From contig NZ_CP015583.1 of NCBI RefSeq assembly GCF_001941945.1, positions 3,862,001 through 3,926,000 of the forward strand: a stretch of DNA of 64,000 bases, in the 5' to 3' direction. The DNA is from Roseomonas gilardii. Lineage in GTDB: Bacteria; Pseudomonadota; Alphaproteobacteria; Acetobacterales; Acetobacteraceae. Under the pieces are notes generated by a model that ran no database searches, was not told the origin of the DNA, and saw only the letters and a list, made by a program, of their open reading frames with translations. Numbering within the stretch: position 1 is the stretch's first letter; each line of letters begins with the position of its first letter. Of the stretch, positions 27,530 to 36,948 are shown piece after piece. The position numbers and the translations under genes are program-made.

Positions 27530-28321
27530 ATGGGAAGCATGGCGACCGCGCCGGCCATGGAGACCAGCATGGTCCGCATGCGGGGGCTCGGAAAGCGCTA
27601 CGGGCACCGGGAGATCCTGCGCGGCATCGACCTCGACGTGCGGCCGGGCAGCGTCATGTGCATCATCGGGCCCTCGGGATCGGGCAAGAGCACGCTGCTG
27701 TCCTGCATCAACCATCTGGAGCGCATCGACAGCGGGCGGCTCTGGGTGAATGGCGAGCTGGTCGGCTACCGCGAGCACAAGGGCCGGCTCTACGAGCTGC
27801 GCGAGAGGCAGGTCGCGCAGATGCGGCAGCGCGTCGGCATGGTGTTCCAGAGCTTCAACCTCTTCCCGCACATGACGGTGACGGAGAACATCATCGAGGC
27901 GCCGATCCGGGTGAAGGGCGTGAAGCCGCCCCTGGCCCGCAGCCGGGCCCAGGCCCTGCTGGAGCGTGTCGGCCTCGGGGACAAGGGCGGCATGTACCCG
28001 GCTCAGCTTTCGGGCGGACAGCAGCAGCGGGTGGCGATCGCGCGCGCCCTGGCGATGGAGCCGGAGCTGATGCTATTCGACGAGCCCACCTCCGCCCTCG
28101 ATCCGGAGCTGGTGGGCGAGGTCCTGGCGGTGATGAAGGACCTTGCGCGCTCCGGCATGACGATGATCGTGGTGACGCACGAGATGGCCTTCGCCCGCGA
28201 GGTCGGCGACGACCTGGTCTTCATGGACGAGGGCATGATCGTGGAGCGCGGGCATCCGCGCAGCGTCCTGGCCGCGCCGCAGCAGCCCCGGACACGCGAT
28301 TTCCTGGCGCGGGTGCTGTGA
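27530..28321 (+). CDS. Polar amino-acid ABC transporter ATP-binding protein
   Basis: 263-residue ATPase of the GlnQ/HisP type. Walker A is GPSGSGKST, the signature [15 protein letters not shown], Walker [13 protein letters not shown], and the H-loop VVTHEM. Its family-typical [16 protein letters not shown] is present. It completes the transporter begun by the two genes upstream and ends convergently with the flavin reductase; a perfect hairpin separates the two stops. Confidence 0.93.
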   Translation: MGSMATAPAMETSMVRMRGLGKRYGHREILRGIDLDVRPGSVMCIIGPSGSGKSTLLSCINHLERIDSGRLWVNGELVGYREHKGRLYELRERQVAQMRQRVGMVFQSFNLFPHMTVTENIIEAPIRVKGVKPPLARSRAQALLERVGLGDKGGMYPAQLSGGQQQRVAIARALAMEPELMLFDEPTSALDPELVGEVLAVMKDLARSGMTMIVVTHEMAFAREVGDDLVFMDEGMIVERGHPRSVLAAPQQPRTRDFLARVL

Positions 28322-28331
28322 CGCGGCCTTC

Positions 28332-28353
28332 CCGGGCGGGATGATCCGCCCGG
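28332..28353. terminator. Bidirectional hairpin between convergent genes
   Basis: Arms CCGGGCGG (28332-28339) and CCGCCCGG (28346-28353) pair perfectly over 8 bp with a six-base loop. The hairpin fills the 39-bp gap between the stops of the ATPase and the flavin reductase, so it can serve both genes. No T-run is present. Confidence 0.6.
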
Positions 28354-28360
28354 TGTGATG

Positions 28361-29059
28361 TCAGCCTTCGCGCCGCGCCGGCACGCGCCCGGCGGCGTGG
28401 TCGCCGGCGCTCATGGTGGGCAGGTCGAAGCGCTGGCGGGTGCCGGCATAGCCGTGTCCGCCCATGCGGCCCACGGCATCGATGATTGCGGGGTCGATGT
28501 GCAGCCGCTCGTCCACCGCATCGGCGCGCAGATGTGCGTGGAGGACTTCGCCCAGCACGATCTCGCGGGAATTGCCGATTTCCAGGAAGGAATGCAGGCG
28601 GCATTCCAGAGCGGCGGGGGCGCGGGCGATCCAGGGGCAGGCGACGGCATGGCCGGGGCGGATTTCCAGCCCGGCCGCGGCCAGCTCGTCCACGCCCGGG
28701 GCGAAGGGGGTGGCGCAGACATTCATCGCCTCCACCAGCGCATCGGAGACGATGTTGACGGTGAAGCAGCCCGTGTCGCGGATGTTGCGGCCGGTGTCCT
28801 TCGGCGAGCCGTCGGCGCGGAACTCGATGCCCAGGGCCACGATGGCGGGATCGGCGGACAGGCAGTTGAAGAAGGAGAAGGGCGCCGCGTTCGCGCGCCC
28901 GTCCGCCCCGATCGTCGTCACCAGCGCGATGGGGCGTGGCACGACGCTGCCGATCAGGATCTTGTAGCGTTCGCGCGGGGACAGGGCGGCGAAGTCGAAG
29001 CCCAGGCTGTCGGTGGTGCTGTCGGTGGTGCTCTCCGTGGTGCCGGTGGTGTCGCTCAT
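28361..29059 (-). CDS. Flavin reductase family protein
   Basis: About 232 residues with the split-barrel flavin reductase domain: YKILIGSVVPRPIALVTTIG, NAAPFSFFNCLSADPAIV, then NIRDTGCFTVNIVSDALVEAMN. Such proteins reduce FMN with NAD(P)H for a partner monooxygenase. A Ser/Thr-rich N-terminus precedes the domain. I chose the ATG at 29059, with GAAGGAA upstream, over an ATG 18 bp earlier. Its place in the same block as the NtaA-type enzyme makes it the likely electron donor, although it is on the opposite strand. Confidence 0.9.
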   Translation of the reverse strand: MSDTTGTTESTTDSTTDSLGFDFAALSPRERYKILIGSVVPRPIALVTTIGADGRANAAPFSFFNCLSADPAIVALGIEFRADGSPKDTGRNIRDTGCFTVNIVSDALVEAMNVCATPFAPGVDELAAAGLEIRPGHAVACPWIARAPAALECRLHSFLEIGNSREIVLGEVLHAHLRADAVDERLHIDPAIIDAVGRMGGHGYAGTRQRFDLPTMSAGDHAAGRVPARREG

Positions 29060-29300
29060 GTCTTGTTCCTTCGGCATCGTCGCCGGACCAGGCGGAGGGG
29101 TCGTCCGACGGGGGACACCGGATCGTTCCGGTGCGCTCCGTGCGGGAGGCTCCGGGATGCCATCGACGGCGGCCCTCCGGCAAGCTCCGGCGCGCCGGCT
29201 TGAATCCCGGGGATCGCCGGCGCTTCATGGCGGCCCACGGCCGGGTGCTTCCGGCCCGCCATCGACCTGCCTGTTGCCCCATCTGGAGGAAACGCCCCGC

Positions 29301-30509
29301 ATGACGCATGACCTGCTGCTCCGGAACGTCCGGCCCATGGGGGGCGAGGCCACCGACGTGCTGGTCCGTGGCGGGCACGTGGCCGCCTGGGGCGCCGGTC
29401 CGGATGCTCCCCTGGAGGCGCCCGGCGTGCCGGTGGAGGATGGCGCCGGGGCGTTGCTGATCCCCGGCTTCGTCGAGGCGCACACCCATCTCGACAAGTC
29501 GCTCTGGGGCATGGGCTGGCGCCGGCACCAGGCCGGACCGCGGCTGATCGACAAGATCGAGACCGAGCGCCGGCTGAAGAAGGAATGGGACATCGACCCG
29601 GCCCGCCAGTCGGCGCGGCAGGTGGTGCAGTCGCTGCGCATGGGCACGACGCATATCCGCACGCATGTGGATGTGGACGATGCGGTGGGCCTCGCGGGCA
29701 TGGAGGGCGTGCTCGCCACCCGGGCCGCCTATGCCGGGGTGATGGAGATCGAGACCGTCGCCTTCCCGCAATCCGGGGTGATGGTCCGCCCGGGGGTGGC
29801 GGAGCTGATGGAACAGGCGATGCGCATGGGCGCGGATGTGGTGGGCGGGCTCGATCCCTGTGCCATCGACCGCGACCCGAAGGGGCAGCTCGATCTGGTC
29901 TTCGGGCTGGCCGAGCGCTTCGGCAAGCCGGTGGACATCCACCTGCACGAGCCCGGCCAGCTCGGCGCCTTCAGCCTGGAGCTGATCATCGAGCGCACCC
30001 GGGCGCTGGGCATGGAGGGGCAGGTGACGGTGAGCCATGCCTTCTGCCTGGGCGATCCGGACCCGGCACTGGTGAACCCGCTGCTGGAACGGATCGCGGC
30101 GCTGGACATCGCCATCGCCACCACCGCGCCCGCCAGCCGCCCCGTGCCCGCCGCCGCCACGCTGCGCGGCCTGGGCATCCGGCTCTGCGCCGGCTCCGAC
30201 GGCATCCGCGACACCTGGGGCCCCTATGGCAATGCGGACATGCTGGAGCGGGCGATGCTGATCGGGCTGCGCAACAACTTCCGCCGTGACGAGGAGGTGG
30301 AGATGGCGCTGGACATCTGCACCCGGGGCGGCGCCGGGGTCATGCGGCTGGAGGCCTATGGGGTCGAGCCCGGCTGCCGGGCGGATCTCGTGCTGGTGGA
30401 CGGGGAATCGCTGGCCGAGGCCGTGGCCGCCCGTCCGCCGCGGCGCCTCGTGGTCAAGCGCGGCCGGGTGGTGGCACGCAACGGCGTGTCCCTGGTCGAG
30501 TCGCCCTGA
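29301..30509 (+). CDS. Amidohydrolase, cytosine deaminase (CodA)-like
   Basis: 402-residue metal-dependent amidohydrolase. The first metal motif is [16 protein letters not shown]; further ligands lie in VDIHLHEPG and SHAFCLG, and the Asp motif is [19 protein letters not shown], closely resembling cytosine deaminase and isoguanine deaminase. Whether it deaminates a ring or opens an amide cannot be told. It starts at ATG 29301 with GGAGGA nine bases upstream and diverges from the flavin reductase. It precedes the PLP enzyme gene in the same direction. Confidence 0.87.
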   Translation: MTHDLLLRNVRPMGGEATDVLVRGGHVAAWGAGPDAPLEAPGVPVEDGAGALLIPGFVEAHTHLDKSLWGMGWRRHQAGPRLIDKIETERRLKKEWDIDPARQSARQVVQSLRMGTTHIRTHVDVDDAVGLAGMEGVLATRAAYAGVMEIETVAFPQSGVMVRPGVAELMEQAMRMGADVVGGLDPCAIDRDPKGQLDLVFGLAERFGKPVDIHLHEPGQLGAFSLELIIERTRALGMEGQVTVSHAFCLGDPDPALVNPLLERIAALDIAIATTAPASRPVPAAATLRGLGIRLCAGSDGIRDTWGPYGNADMLERAMLIGLRNNFRRDEEVEMALDICTRGGAGVMRLEAYGVEPGCRADLVLVDGESLAEAVAARPPRRLVVKRGRVVARNGVSLVESP

Positions 30510-30599
30510 CCGTGCCCGCTGCCCGCCCCACCGCGATGTGAATTCCGCCCCCTCCCCGCCCCCGGCATGGTCCGGCACCGCCCCCGGCAGGCGGCGCCG

Positions 30600-30618
30600 G
30601 CCGCCCTTCCTGGGCGGC
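30600..30618 (+). terminator. Hairpin between amidohydrolase and PLP-enzyme genes
   Basis: Arms GCCGCCC (30600-30606) and GGGCGGC (30612-30618) with a 5-base loop. The stem is perfect but there is no strong T-run after it. It lies in the 142-bp gap and may attenuate read-through. Confidence 0.4.
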
Positions 30619-30651
30619 GCGGGCGAGTTTCACGGCGGAAAGGCGAGGCGC

Positions 30652-31953
30652 ATGGCTCAGGACCGCAGTCACAAGACCATGCTCGGCAACCACCGGCTGA
30701 GCCCCGAGACGCTGATGCTGGGCTATGGCTATGACCCGGCCCTGTCGGAAGGCGCGGTGAAGCCGCCGGTCTTCCTCACCTCCACCTTCGTCTTCCGCTC
30801 GGCGGAGGAAGGGCGGGACTATTTCGACGTGGTGGCCGGGCGCAAGCCGGCGCCGGAGGGCGGGGCGGGCCTCGTCTATTCCCGCTTCAACCACCCGAAC
30901 AGCGAGATCGTGGAGGAGCGGCTGGCCCTCTACGAGGGGGCGGAGGGTGGACTGCTCTTCGCCTCCGGCATGGCCGCGATCGCCACCACCATCCTGGCCC
31001 ATGCGCGGCCGGGGCAGGTCATCCTGCACAGCCAGCCGCTCTATGGCGGCACGGAAACGCTGCTGGCCCGCACCCTGGCGGAATACGGCATCCTGGCCGA
31101 AGGCTTTTCCCAGGGCACCGATGCCGGCGCCATCCGCGCCGCGGCGGACCGCGCCATGGCGCGTGGCCCGGTGGCGATGATCCTGGCCGAGACCCCTTCC
31201 AACCCGCTGAACACGCTGGTGGACCTCGCCCTGCTCCGGGAGGAGGCCGGGCGCGTCGGGGCTGCCCAAGGGGCAACCCGGGGCGGGAAGCGCCCGCTGC
31301 TGGTCTGCGACAACACCCTGCTCGGCCCGGTCTTCCAGACGCCCTTGGTCCAGGGGGCGGATATCTCCGTCTATTCGCTGACCAAGTATGTCGGCGGGCA
31401 CAGCGACCTGATCGCCGGGGCGGCGCTGGGGTCGCGCGCGGTGCTGCAGCCGGTGCGGCTGCTGCGCGGCGCCATCGGCACGCAGCTCGACCCGCATTCC
31501 TGCTGGATGATCGGCCGCTCGCTGGAAACGCTGTCGCTGCGGATGCGGGCGGCGGCGGCCAATGCCGAGGCGGTGGCGGAGTTCCTGTCCGGCCATCCGC
31601 ATGTGAGCCGGGTGCACGCGCTGGGACCGGACCGGGGCGACGAGGCGACGCGACGGGTCTATGCAGCGCAGTGCAGCGGCCCCGGCTCGACCTTCAGCAT
31701 CGAGCTGCGGGGCGGGCAGGCCGAGGCCTTCCGCATGCTCAACGCGCTGCGGGTCTTCAAGCTGGCGGTCAGCCTGGGCGGGACGGAATCGCTGATCAGC
31801 CACCCGGCCTCCACCACCCATTCCGGCGTGCCGGCGGAGGTGCGGGCGCGGATCGGCGTCACCGACGGGCTGGTGCGGCTGAGCATCGGCATCGAGAACC
31901 CGGACGACCTGATCGCCGATCTCGCCCAGGCGCTGGCGACGCTGGACGACTGA
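30652..31953 (+). CDS. PLP-dependent Cys/Met metabolism enzyme (cystathionine gamma-synthase / gamma-lyase type)
   Basis: 433-residue fold-type I PLP enzyme. Family motifs are FTLTSTF-like [46 protein letters not shown], the Asp region [17 protein letters not shown], and the PLP-lysine motif [14 protein letters not shown]. At the place where methionine gamma-lyase has its catalytic Cys (LYGC) this protein has LYGG, so it is probably not a classic methionine gamma-lyase. It could cleave or form a sulfur amino acid. ATG at 30652. Confidence 0.88.
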   Translation: MAQDRSHKTMLGNHRLSPETLMLGYGYDPALSEGAVKPPVFLTSTFVFRSAEEGRDYFDVVAGRKPAPEGGAGLVYSRFNHPNSEIVEERLALYEGAEGGLLFASGMAAIATTILAHARPGQVILHSQPLYGGTETLLARTLAEYGILAEGFSQGTDAGAIRAAADRAMARGPVAMILAETPSNPLNTLVDLALLREEAGRVGAAQGATRGGKRPLLVCDNTLLGPVFQTPLVQGADISVYSLTKYVGGHSDLIAGAALGSRAVLQPVRLLRGAIGTQLDPHSCWMIGRSLETLSLRMRAAAANAEAVAEFLSGHPHVSRVHALGPDRGDEATRRVYAAQCSGPGSTFSIELRGGQAEAFRMLNALRVFKLAVSLGGTESLISHPASTTHSGVPAEVRARIGVTDGLVRLSIGIENPDDLIADLAQALATLDD

Positions 31954-32093
31954 CCGCCCGCCCCCATGCGGGAGACCACGGGCCGGGGCGGCGGCCCTGG
32001 CCAAGCCGGGCCGTTCATGCAAAGGGTTCGCAACAACTTCGCGGCCTCTCGTCGCCCCGGCCGGGCGCGAGGCCACCGGAAAGGCGTTGCGCC

Positions 32094-33260
32094 ATGCCCG
32101 AGACATCCTCTCCCCCCTGCCCGCCCCGCCGGGCCGTGCTGCGCCACGGGCTGGCCCTGGCTCTTTCGGGCTTTGCTGCCCCGCTGGCGGCCCCCGCCGT
32201 GTTGCGGGCGCAGGAGGCACCCCGCGCGCGTGACCTGCTGGGCCGGGAGATCGCCCTGAAGCAGCCGGCCCGCCGGATCGCCCTGGGCCAGGGGCGCCAT
32301 CTCGCGGTGCTGAACCTGCTGCATCCCGATCCGGCCAGCCTTGTGGTCGGCTGGGCGGATGACATGCGCCGGGGCGAAGGGGCGGAGTACCGGGCCTATC
32401 TGAGCCGCTTCCCGGCGCTGGACAGCCTGCCGGTGCTGGGCTTCTCCACCGGGGTCGGGGTGCTGGAGCAACTGCTCACGGTGAGGCCGGACCTCCTGCT
32501 GCTGAGCCGCCGCAACGTCGCCGGCCTGGGCGGCGATGGGGCGGCCGCCAGTTTCTTCGCGCCGCTGGAGGCGGCGGGGGTCGCCGTGGCGGTGGTGGAC
32601 TTCTTCGTCCGCCCGCTGCGCGACACGGAGCCGAGCCTGGAGATCCTGGGCCGGCTGCTGGGGCGGGAGGAACAGGCCGGCGCCTTCCTGGACTTCTACC
32701 GCGCGCGCATGCAGGCGGTGCAGGCGCGCCTCGCCGGGATCGGGGAGAACCGCCCCCGCGTGATGATGCACGCCCATGCCGGGGGGCTCGCCTGCTGCTT
32801 CTCGCCGGGCCGGGGCGTCTATGACGACTTCATCCGCTTCGCCGGCGGGCACAATATCGGCGCGGACAGCATCGCCACCGAGACCGGCCAGCTCAGCCTG
32901 GAATACGTGCTGACCCAGGACCCGAAGGTCTATATCGCCACCGGCGGCCCCTATGGCGGGCGCGGCGGGGTCAGCCTGGGAGCCGGGGTCGATCCCGCCC
33001 TGGCGCGGTCGAGCCTGGCGCAGGTGGTCGAGAGCCAGCACCTTTCCGGCCTCGGCGCCGTGAAGCAGGGCCGGGCCCATGCGCTCTGGCACGCCTTCAA
33101 CGACTCGCCGACCCATCTGATGGCCATCGAGGCCATGGCGCGCTGGTTCCATCCGGAGGCGACGGACGGCATCGACCCCGCCGCCACGCTGGCGGCGATG
33201 AACCGGCGATTCGCTGCCGTGCCGATGCAGGGGACCTACTGGACCGACCTGGGCGCCTAG
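32094..33260 (+). CDS. ABC transporter substrate-binding protein, BtuF/FepB-like
   Basis: 388 residues. The N-terminal signal has a twin Arg (PPRRAVLRHGLALALSGFAA), followed by a class III helical-backbone receptor: RRIALGQGRHLAVLNLLHPD, VGVLEQLLTVRPDLLLLSRRN, and LEILGRLLGREEQAGAFLDFY. Such receptors bind metal chelates, haem or cobalamin. No FecCD-type permease lies nearby, so it is an orphan receptor between the PLP enzyme and an unrelated amino-acid transporter. ATG at 32094. Confidence 0.85.
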   Translation: MPETSSPPCPPRRAVLRHGLALALSGFAAPLAAPAVLRAQEAPRARDLLGREIALKQPARRIALGQGRHLAVLNLLHPDPASLVVGWADDMRRGEGAEYRAYLSRFPALDSLPVLGFSTGVGVLEQLLTVRPDLLLLSRRNVAGLGGDGAAASFFAPLEAAGVAVAVVDFFVRPLRDTEPSLEILGRLLGREEQAGAFLDFYRARMQAVQARLAGIGENRPRVMMHAHAGGLACCFSPGRGVYDDFIRFAGGHNIGADSIATETGQLSLEYVLTQDPKVYIATGGPYGGRGGVSLGAGVDPALARSSLAQVVESQHLSGLGAVKQGRAHALWHAFNDSPTHLMAIEAMARWFHPEATDGIDPAATLAAMNRRFAAVPMQGTYWTDLGA

Positions 33261-33419
33261 GCTTTTTCCGGCCCGGGTGCCGCGCCCGGCGGATGGTGCG
33301 GTGCTTTCCCGGCCGGCCCGCATGCGGACCATTGTGGAGGTGGCGACATTCTTGCTCTGCTCCCCGTCGCGGGGCCGGTTCATCCCGGCCCTGGGGGACA
33401 GCGAGGGGGTACACACCCG

Positions 33420-34316
33420 ATGGACGACCAGACCAACCGCGCCAATCTCGTCCGGCGCGGATTTTTCGGGCTTTCGGCACTTGGCGCCGCGATGGGGACG
33501 GGCCTTGGCCTGCTGACGCCCAAAGCGGCGCATGCCCAGGCGGCGGGCAGGAGCAAGCTGCAGGTGGTGAAGGACCGCGGCAAGCTGATCGTCGGCACCG
33601 GCAGCACCAACCCGCCCTGGCATTTCGAGGACTCCAGCGGGAAGCTGGTGGGCATGGACATCGACCTCGCCCGGCTGCTGGCGAAGAACCTGTTCGACGA
33701 CTACGACAAGGTGGAGTTCGTGCTGCAGGGCTCCGATGCCCGCATCCCGAGCCTGGTCACCGACAAGGTGGACATCGTGGTGCAGTGGATGACCGTCACC
33801 GGCGGCCGCGCGCAGCAGGTGGAGTTCACCATCCCCTATTACCGCGAGGGCGTGACGCTGCTGATGCTGGCGCGCGGCGGCAAGTACAAGACCTTCGACG
33901 AGCTGAAGGCCGCCGGCAGCGCCGTCACCATCGGCGGCATGCAGAACGTCTTCCTGGAGGAATGGGTCCACAAGGCCCTGCCGCAGGCGAAGGTCGATGC
34001 CTTCGAGAGCCCCGACGCCGCGATCCAGGCCCTGAACGCCCGCCGCATCGACGCCTCGATGCAGGACCAGTCCGCCGCGCGCTGGCTGATGCAGCAGGCG
34101 CCCGGCCGCTTCGTCGATGCCGGCTATGGCTGGATGCCGAACTCCTATGCCTCCGCCGTCAAGCCGGGCGACCAGGTGTGGCTGAACTACGTCAACACCG
34201 TGTACAAGGAGGCCATGATGGGCGTCGATTTCGACTACTTCGCCGCCTCCTACAAGAAGTGGTTCGGCATCGAGCTGCCGACGCCCAAGGTCGGCTTCCC
34301 GTCCGAGTTCTCCTGA
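33420..34316 (+). CDS. Amino-acid ABC transporter substrate-binding protein (family 3), Tat-type signal
   Basis: 298 residues. The N-terminus has NLVRRGFFGLSALGAAMG, a good twin-arginine signal, cleaved after an AHAQA-type site. The mature part is a family 3 receptor: KLIVGTGSTNPPWHFEDSSG, GMDIDLARLLAKNLF, FVLQGSDARIPSLVTDKVDI. It opens a second complete importer of two permeases and one ATPase. A strong hairpin follows its stop, a usual device for making more receptor than membrane components. Confidence 0.92.
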   Translation: MDDQTNRANLVRRGFFGLSALGAAMGTGLGLLTPKAAHAQAAGRSKLQVVKDRGKLIVGTGSTNPPWHFEDSSGKLVGMDIDLARLLAKNLFDDYDKVEFVLQGSDARIPSLVTDKVDIVVQWMTVTGGRAQQVEFTIPYYREGVTLLMLARGGKYKTFDELKAAGSAVTIGGMQNVFLEEWVHKALPQAKVDAFESPDAAIQALNARRIDASMQDQSAARWLMQQAPGRFVDAGYGWMPNSYASAVKPGDQVWLNYVNTVYKEAMMGVDFDYFAASYKKWFGIELPTPKVGFPSEFS

Positions 34317-34326
34317 CCCTCCCGCC

Positions 34327-34364
34327 GCCCCGCCGGAGCCTTCCGGCGGGGCCCGCATCCTTTT
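34327..34364 (+). terminator. Intercistronic 11-bp hairpin after the binding-protein gene
   Basis: Arms GCCCCGCCGGA (34327-34337) and TCCGGCGGGGC (34342-34352) are perfectly complementary with loop GCCT, followed eight bases later by TTTT. It is a partial terminator or 3'-stabilising structure between receptor and permease. Confidence 0.7.
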
Positions 34365-34386
34365 GCACGCAGCGACCGGGACAGGC

Positions 34387-35055
34387 ATGATCGACTACCA
34401 TTTCGACTGGTCCGTCATCTGGCGGAACTGGGACCGTTTCGCGGCCTCGCTCGGCCTGGGGCTGGGGCTGGCGCTCGCCTCGCTCGCCATCGGCACGGCG
34501 ATCGGCCTCTTCTGCGCCATGGGGCGTGTCTATGGGCCGCGCTGGATCAGCTGGCCGGTCTGGACCTATGTGGAGGTCATCCGCAACACGCCGCTGCTGC
34601 TGTTGGTCTTCTTCATCTATTTCGGCCTGCCGGAGCTGGGCATCTACTGGCTGGACAAGATCCAGTCCTTCATCCTCACTTTGTCCATCTATGCCGGCGC
34701 CTATATGTGCGAGGTCTTCCGCGCCGGCCTCGGCACGGTGCCGCGGCAGTACATGGAGGCGGCCAAGGCCATCGGCATGCGGCCCTGGCAGCGGCAGCGC
34801 TACGTCATCCTGCCCGTGACCTTCCGCATCACCCTGCCGGCGATCAGCAACAACCTGATCTCGCTGTTCAAGGACACCTCGCTCGCCGCCGCCATCGCGG
34901 TGCCGGAGCTGACCTTCACGGCGCGGCAGATCAACGCCAACACCTTCCGCGTGATGGAATCCTGGCTCACCGCCAGCGCGCTCTACCTCGTCACCGCCTA
35001 TGCGATCGCCCTGCTGCTGCGGCAGGTCGAGCGCCGCTATGCCGTGATCCGCTGA
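34387..35055 (+). CDS. Amino-acid ABC transporter permease, first subunit
   Basis: 222-residue integral membrane protein of the HisMQ family, with about five helices and the conserved EAA loop VPRQYMEAAKAIGMRPWQRQ near residue 118, then PVTFRITLPAISNNLISLFK. I chose the ATG at 34387 because the family N-terminus (IDYHFDWSVIWRNWDRF) starts there. The second permease gene starts 12 bp after its stop; the pair would form a heterodimer. Confidence 0.92.
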   Translation: MIDYHFDWSVIWRNWDRFAASLGLGLGLALASLAIGTAIGLFCAMGRVYGPRWISWPVWTYVEVIRNTPLLLLVFFIYFGLPELGIYWLDKIQSFILTLSIYAGAYMCEVFRAGLGTVPRQYMEAAKAIGMRPWQRQRYVILPVTFRITLPAISNNLISLFKDTSLAAAIAVPELTFTARQINANTFRVMESWLTASALYLVTAYAIALLLRQVERRYAVIR

Positions 35056-35067
35056 GGGGGACGGAAG

Positions 35068-35733
35068 ATGGATCTCGACCTCTTTTTCGAACAGGCCTGG
35101 CTCGCCCGCTTCTCGCTGCTTTCGGGGCTCCAGGTCACCATCGCCACCTCGCTGCTCAGTATCCTCCTCGCCACCCTGGCCGGGCTGGCGATGGGGGCCG
35201 TGCTCGCCTATGCCTGGGCCCCCTTCCGCTGGCTGGCGCGGGCCTATGTGGATTTCATGCGCGGCATCCCGGTGCTGGTGCTGATCCTCTTCACCTTCTA
35301 CGGGCTGGCGCTGTTCAAGGTGAACGTCACCCCCTTCGCCGCCGGGGTGATCGCGCTGTCCGCCTTCGCCACGGCACATGTGGCGGAGAATCTGCGCGGC
35401 GCGCTGCAATCCGTGCCCGCCGGGCAGATGGAGGCGGCCAAGGCCATCGGCCTGACCTTCTCGAAGCGCCTCTGGTACGTGATCATCCCGCAGGCGGTGC
35501 GCCGCGCCCTGCCGCCCTGGGTGAACATCTGCCTGGAGATCGTGAAGGGCTCCACGCTGCTCTCGGTGATCGGCGTGGTCGAGCTGCTGCTGGCGACGCA
35601 GCAGGCGATCTCGCGCAACTACATGATCATCCAGTTCTATCTCCTGGCGGCGATCCTCTACCTGATCGTCAACTTCGCCATCGCCCAGCTTGGCGCGCTG
35701 CTGGAGCGGCGCTTTTCCTATATCCGCAGTTGA
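35068..35733 (+). CDS. Amino-acid ABC transporter permease, second subunit
   Basis: 221 residues, HisMQ family. The helix pattern and EAA loop VPAGQMEAAKAIGLTFSKRL match the partner permease upstream, followed by PQAVRRALPPWVNICLEIVK. It lies 12 bp after the first permease and 11 bp before the ATPase gene, so all four parts of this importer are on one transcript. Substrate cannot be deduced. Confidence 0.92.
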   Translation: MDLDLFFEQAWLARFSLLSGLQVTIATSLLSILLATLAGLAMGAVLAYAWAPFRWLARAYVDFMRGIPVLVLILFTFYGLALFKVNVTPFAAGVIALSAFATAHVAENLRGALQSVPAGQMEAAKAIGLTFSKRLWYVIIPQAVRRALPPWVNICLEIVKGSTLLSVIGVVELLLATQQAISRNYMIIQFYLLAAILYLIVNFAIAQLGALLERRFSYIRS

Positions 35734-35744
35734 GGTCCCCCATC

Positions 35745-36545
35745 ATGAGCCAGAGCGACGGCGCCCAGCCCCTTCTCCGCGCGCGCGACGTGCACAAGAG
35801 CTTCGGTTCGGTGGAGGTGCTGAAGGGTATCGATCTCGAAGTGGGCCAGGGCCAGGTGGTGTCGCTGATCGGCGCCTCCGGCTCCGGCAAGACCACCTTC
35901 CTGCGCTGCGTGAACCTGCTGGAGGAACATGACGGCGGCGAGATCCTGCTGGATGGGGACCCGATCGGCTATCGCGTCGAGAACGGGCGGCGCCGGCGGC
36001 TGAGCGAGGCCGCGGTTTCCGCCCAGCGCGCCCGCATCGGCATGGTGTTCCAGAGCTTCAACCTCTTCCCGCACCTGACGGCGGAGGAGAACGTGATGCT
36101 CGGCCTCGTCCGCGTTCTGGGCAAGGGAAAGGCGGAGGCGCGCGACATCGCCGGGCACTGGCTGGACCGCGTGGGCCTGGGGCCGCGGCGCGGGCATTAT
36201 CCCTACCAGCTTTCCGGCGGGCAGCAGCAGCGCGTGGCCATCGCCCGCGCCGTCGCCATGCAGCCGCGCCTGCTGCTCTTCGACGAGGTGACCTCCGCCC
36301 TCGATCCGGAGCTGGTGGCCGAGGTGCTGGGTGTGATGCAGAACCTCGCCGAGAGCGGCATGACCATGCTCCTGGTCAGCCACGAGATGCTCTTCGTGCG
36401 CGACGTGTCGCACCATGTCGTCTTCATGGATGGCGGCCGCGTCGCCCAGGCCGGGCCGCCGAAGGAAATCTTCGGCAACCCGTCCAGCGACAGGCTGCGG
36501 AGCTTCCTCGGGCGCTTCCACGGCATCTTCGGGACTATGGGCTGA
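35745..36545 (+). CDS. Amino-acid ABC transporter ATP-binding protein
   Basis: 266-residue GlnQ/HisP type ATPase. Walker [10 protein letters not shown], signature [15 protein letters not shown], Walker [13 protein letters not shown] (Val replaces the usual Pro of DEPTSALD), and H-loop [22 protein letters not shown] is shared with the first transporter's ATPase. ATG at 35745. It ends the 13-kb block; repeat copy C begins about 45 bp after its stop. Confidence 0.93.
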   Translation: MSQSDGAQPLLRARDVHKSFGSVEVLKGIDLEVGQGQVVSLIGASGSGKTTFLRCVNLLEEHDGGEILLDGDPIGYRVENGRRRRLSEAAVSAQRARIGMVFQSFNLFPHLTAEENVMLGLVRVLGKGKAEARDIAGHWLDRVGLGPRRGHYPYQLSGGQQQRVAIARAVAMQPRLLLFDEVTSALDPELVAEVLGVMQNLAESGMTMLLVSHEMLFVRDVSHHVVFMDGGRVAQAGPPKEIFGNPSSDRLRSFLGRFHGIFGTMG

Positions 36546-36589
36546 CCCGGCCGCCGGTCGCGGCGCCTCGTTTCCGGCGTCGCTCTGTC

Positions 36590-36922
36590 CCCGGGGGATA
36601 AGGCTCCGCCGTCGACGCAGTGCGTCGCCCCCCCCCCGGACCCCCTTATCCGCCAGGACGCTGCGCGCCCTGGACCCCATTCGTTGGCGCTCACTGCGGC
36701 CGGATCGCGCCGGAGAGCATCGCTCTCCGGCAGGCTGCCGGTGCCACCAGCGCGGAGAAGGCGTTTTCTTGTTTTTGGGAGCCCCGCCGATCCACCTGCG
36801 CCCGGGATCGGAGGTCAGGCCGACGGTTACCACAGGCGCCAACTCAAGCCCGGGGTCTGGGGACCGGCTTCGGTCCCCAGCGGTGTGGGGGTCTCGGGGT
36901 CGAGGCGGCGCCTTGCCCCCGG
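36590..36922 (+). repeat. Modular intergenic element, copy C (forward, M1 with insertion)
   Basis: M1 begins at 36591 with CCGGGGG and AAGGC, but an extra small hairpin (GACGCA/TGCGTC, about 36614-36626) sits inside its right arm before the C-run ending near 36639. Then M2 CCAGGACGC/GCGCCCTGG (36653-36673), M3 CCGGAGAGC/GCTCTCCGG (36710-36730), M4 (about 36781-36815), M5 CTGGGGACCG/CGGTCCCCAG (36857-36880) and M6 with GAGGCGGCGCC (36902-36912). It fills the gap between two convergent genes. Confidence 0.9.
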
Positions 36923-36948
36923 CGGGCAACCACGACGTGCAAGGACGA

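Noticed and set aside
30652-31953. Calling the PLP enzyme methionine gamma-lyase
   Set aside because: The catalytic Cys position is Gly; only the broad Cys/Met metabolism family can be supported.
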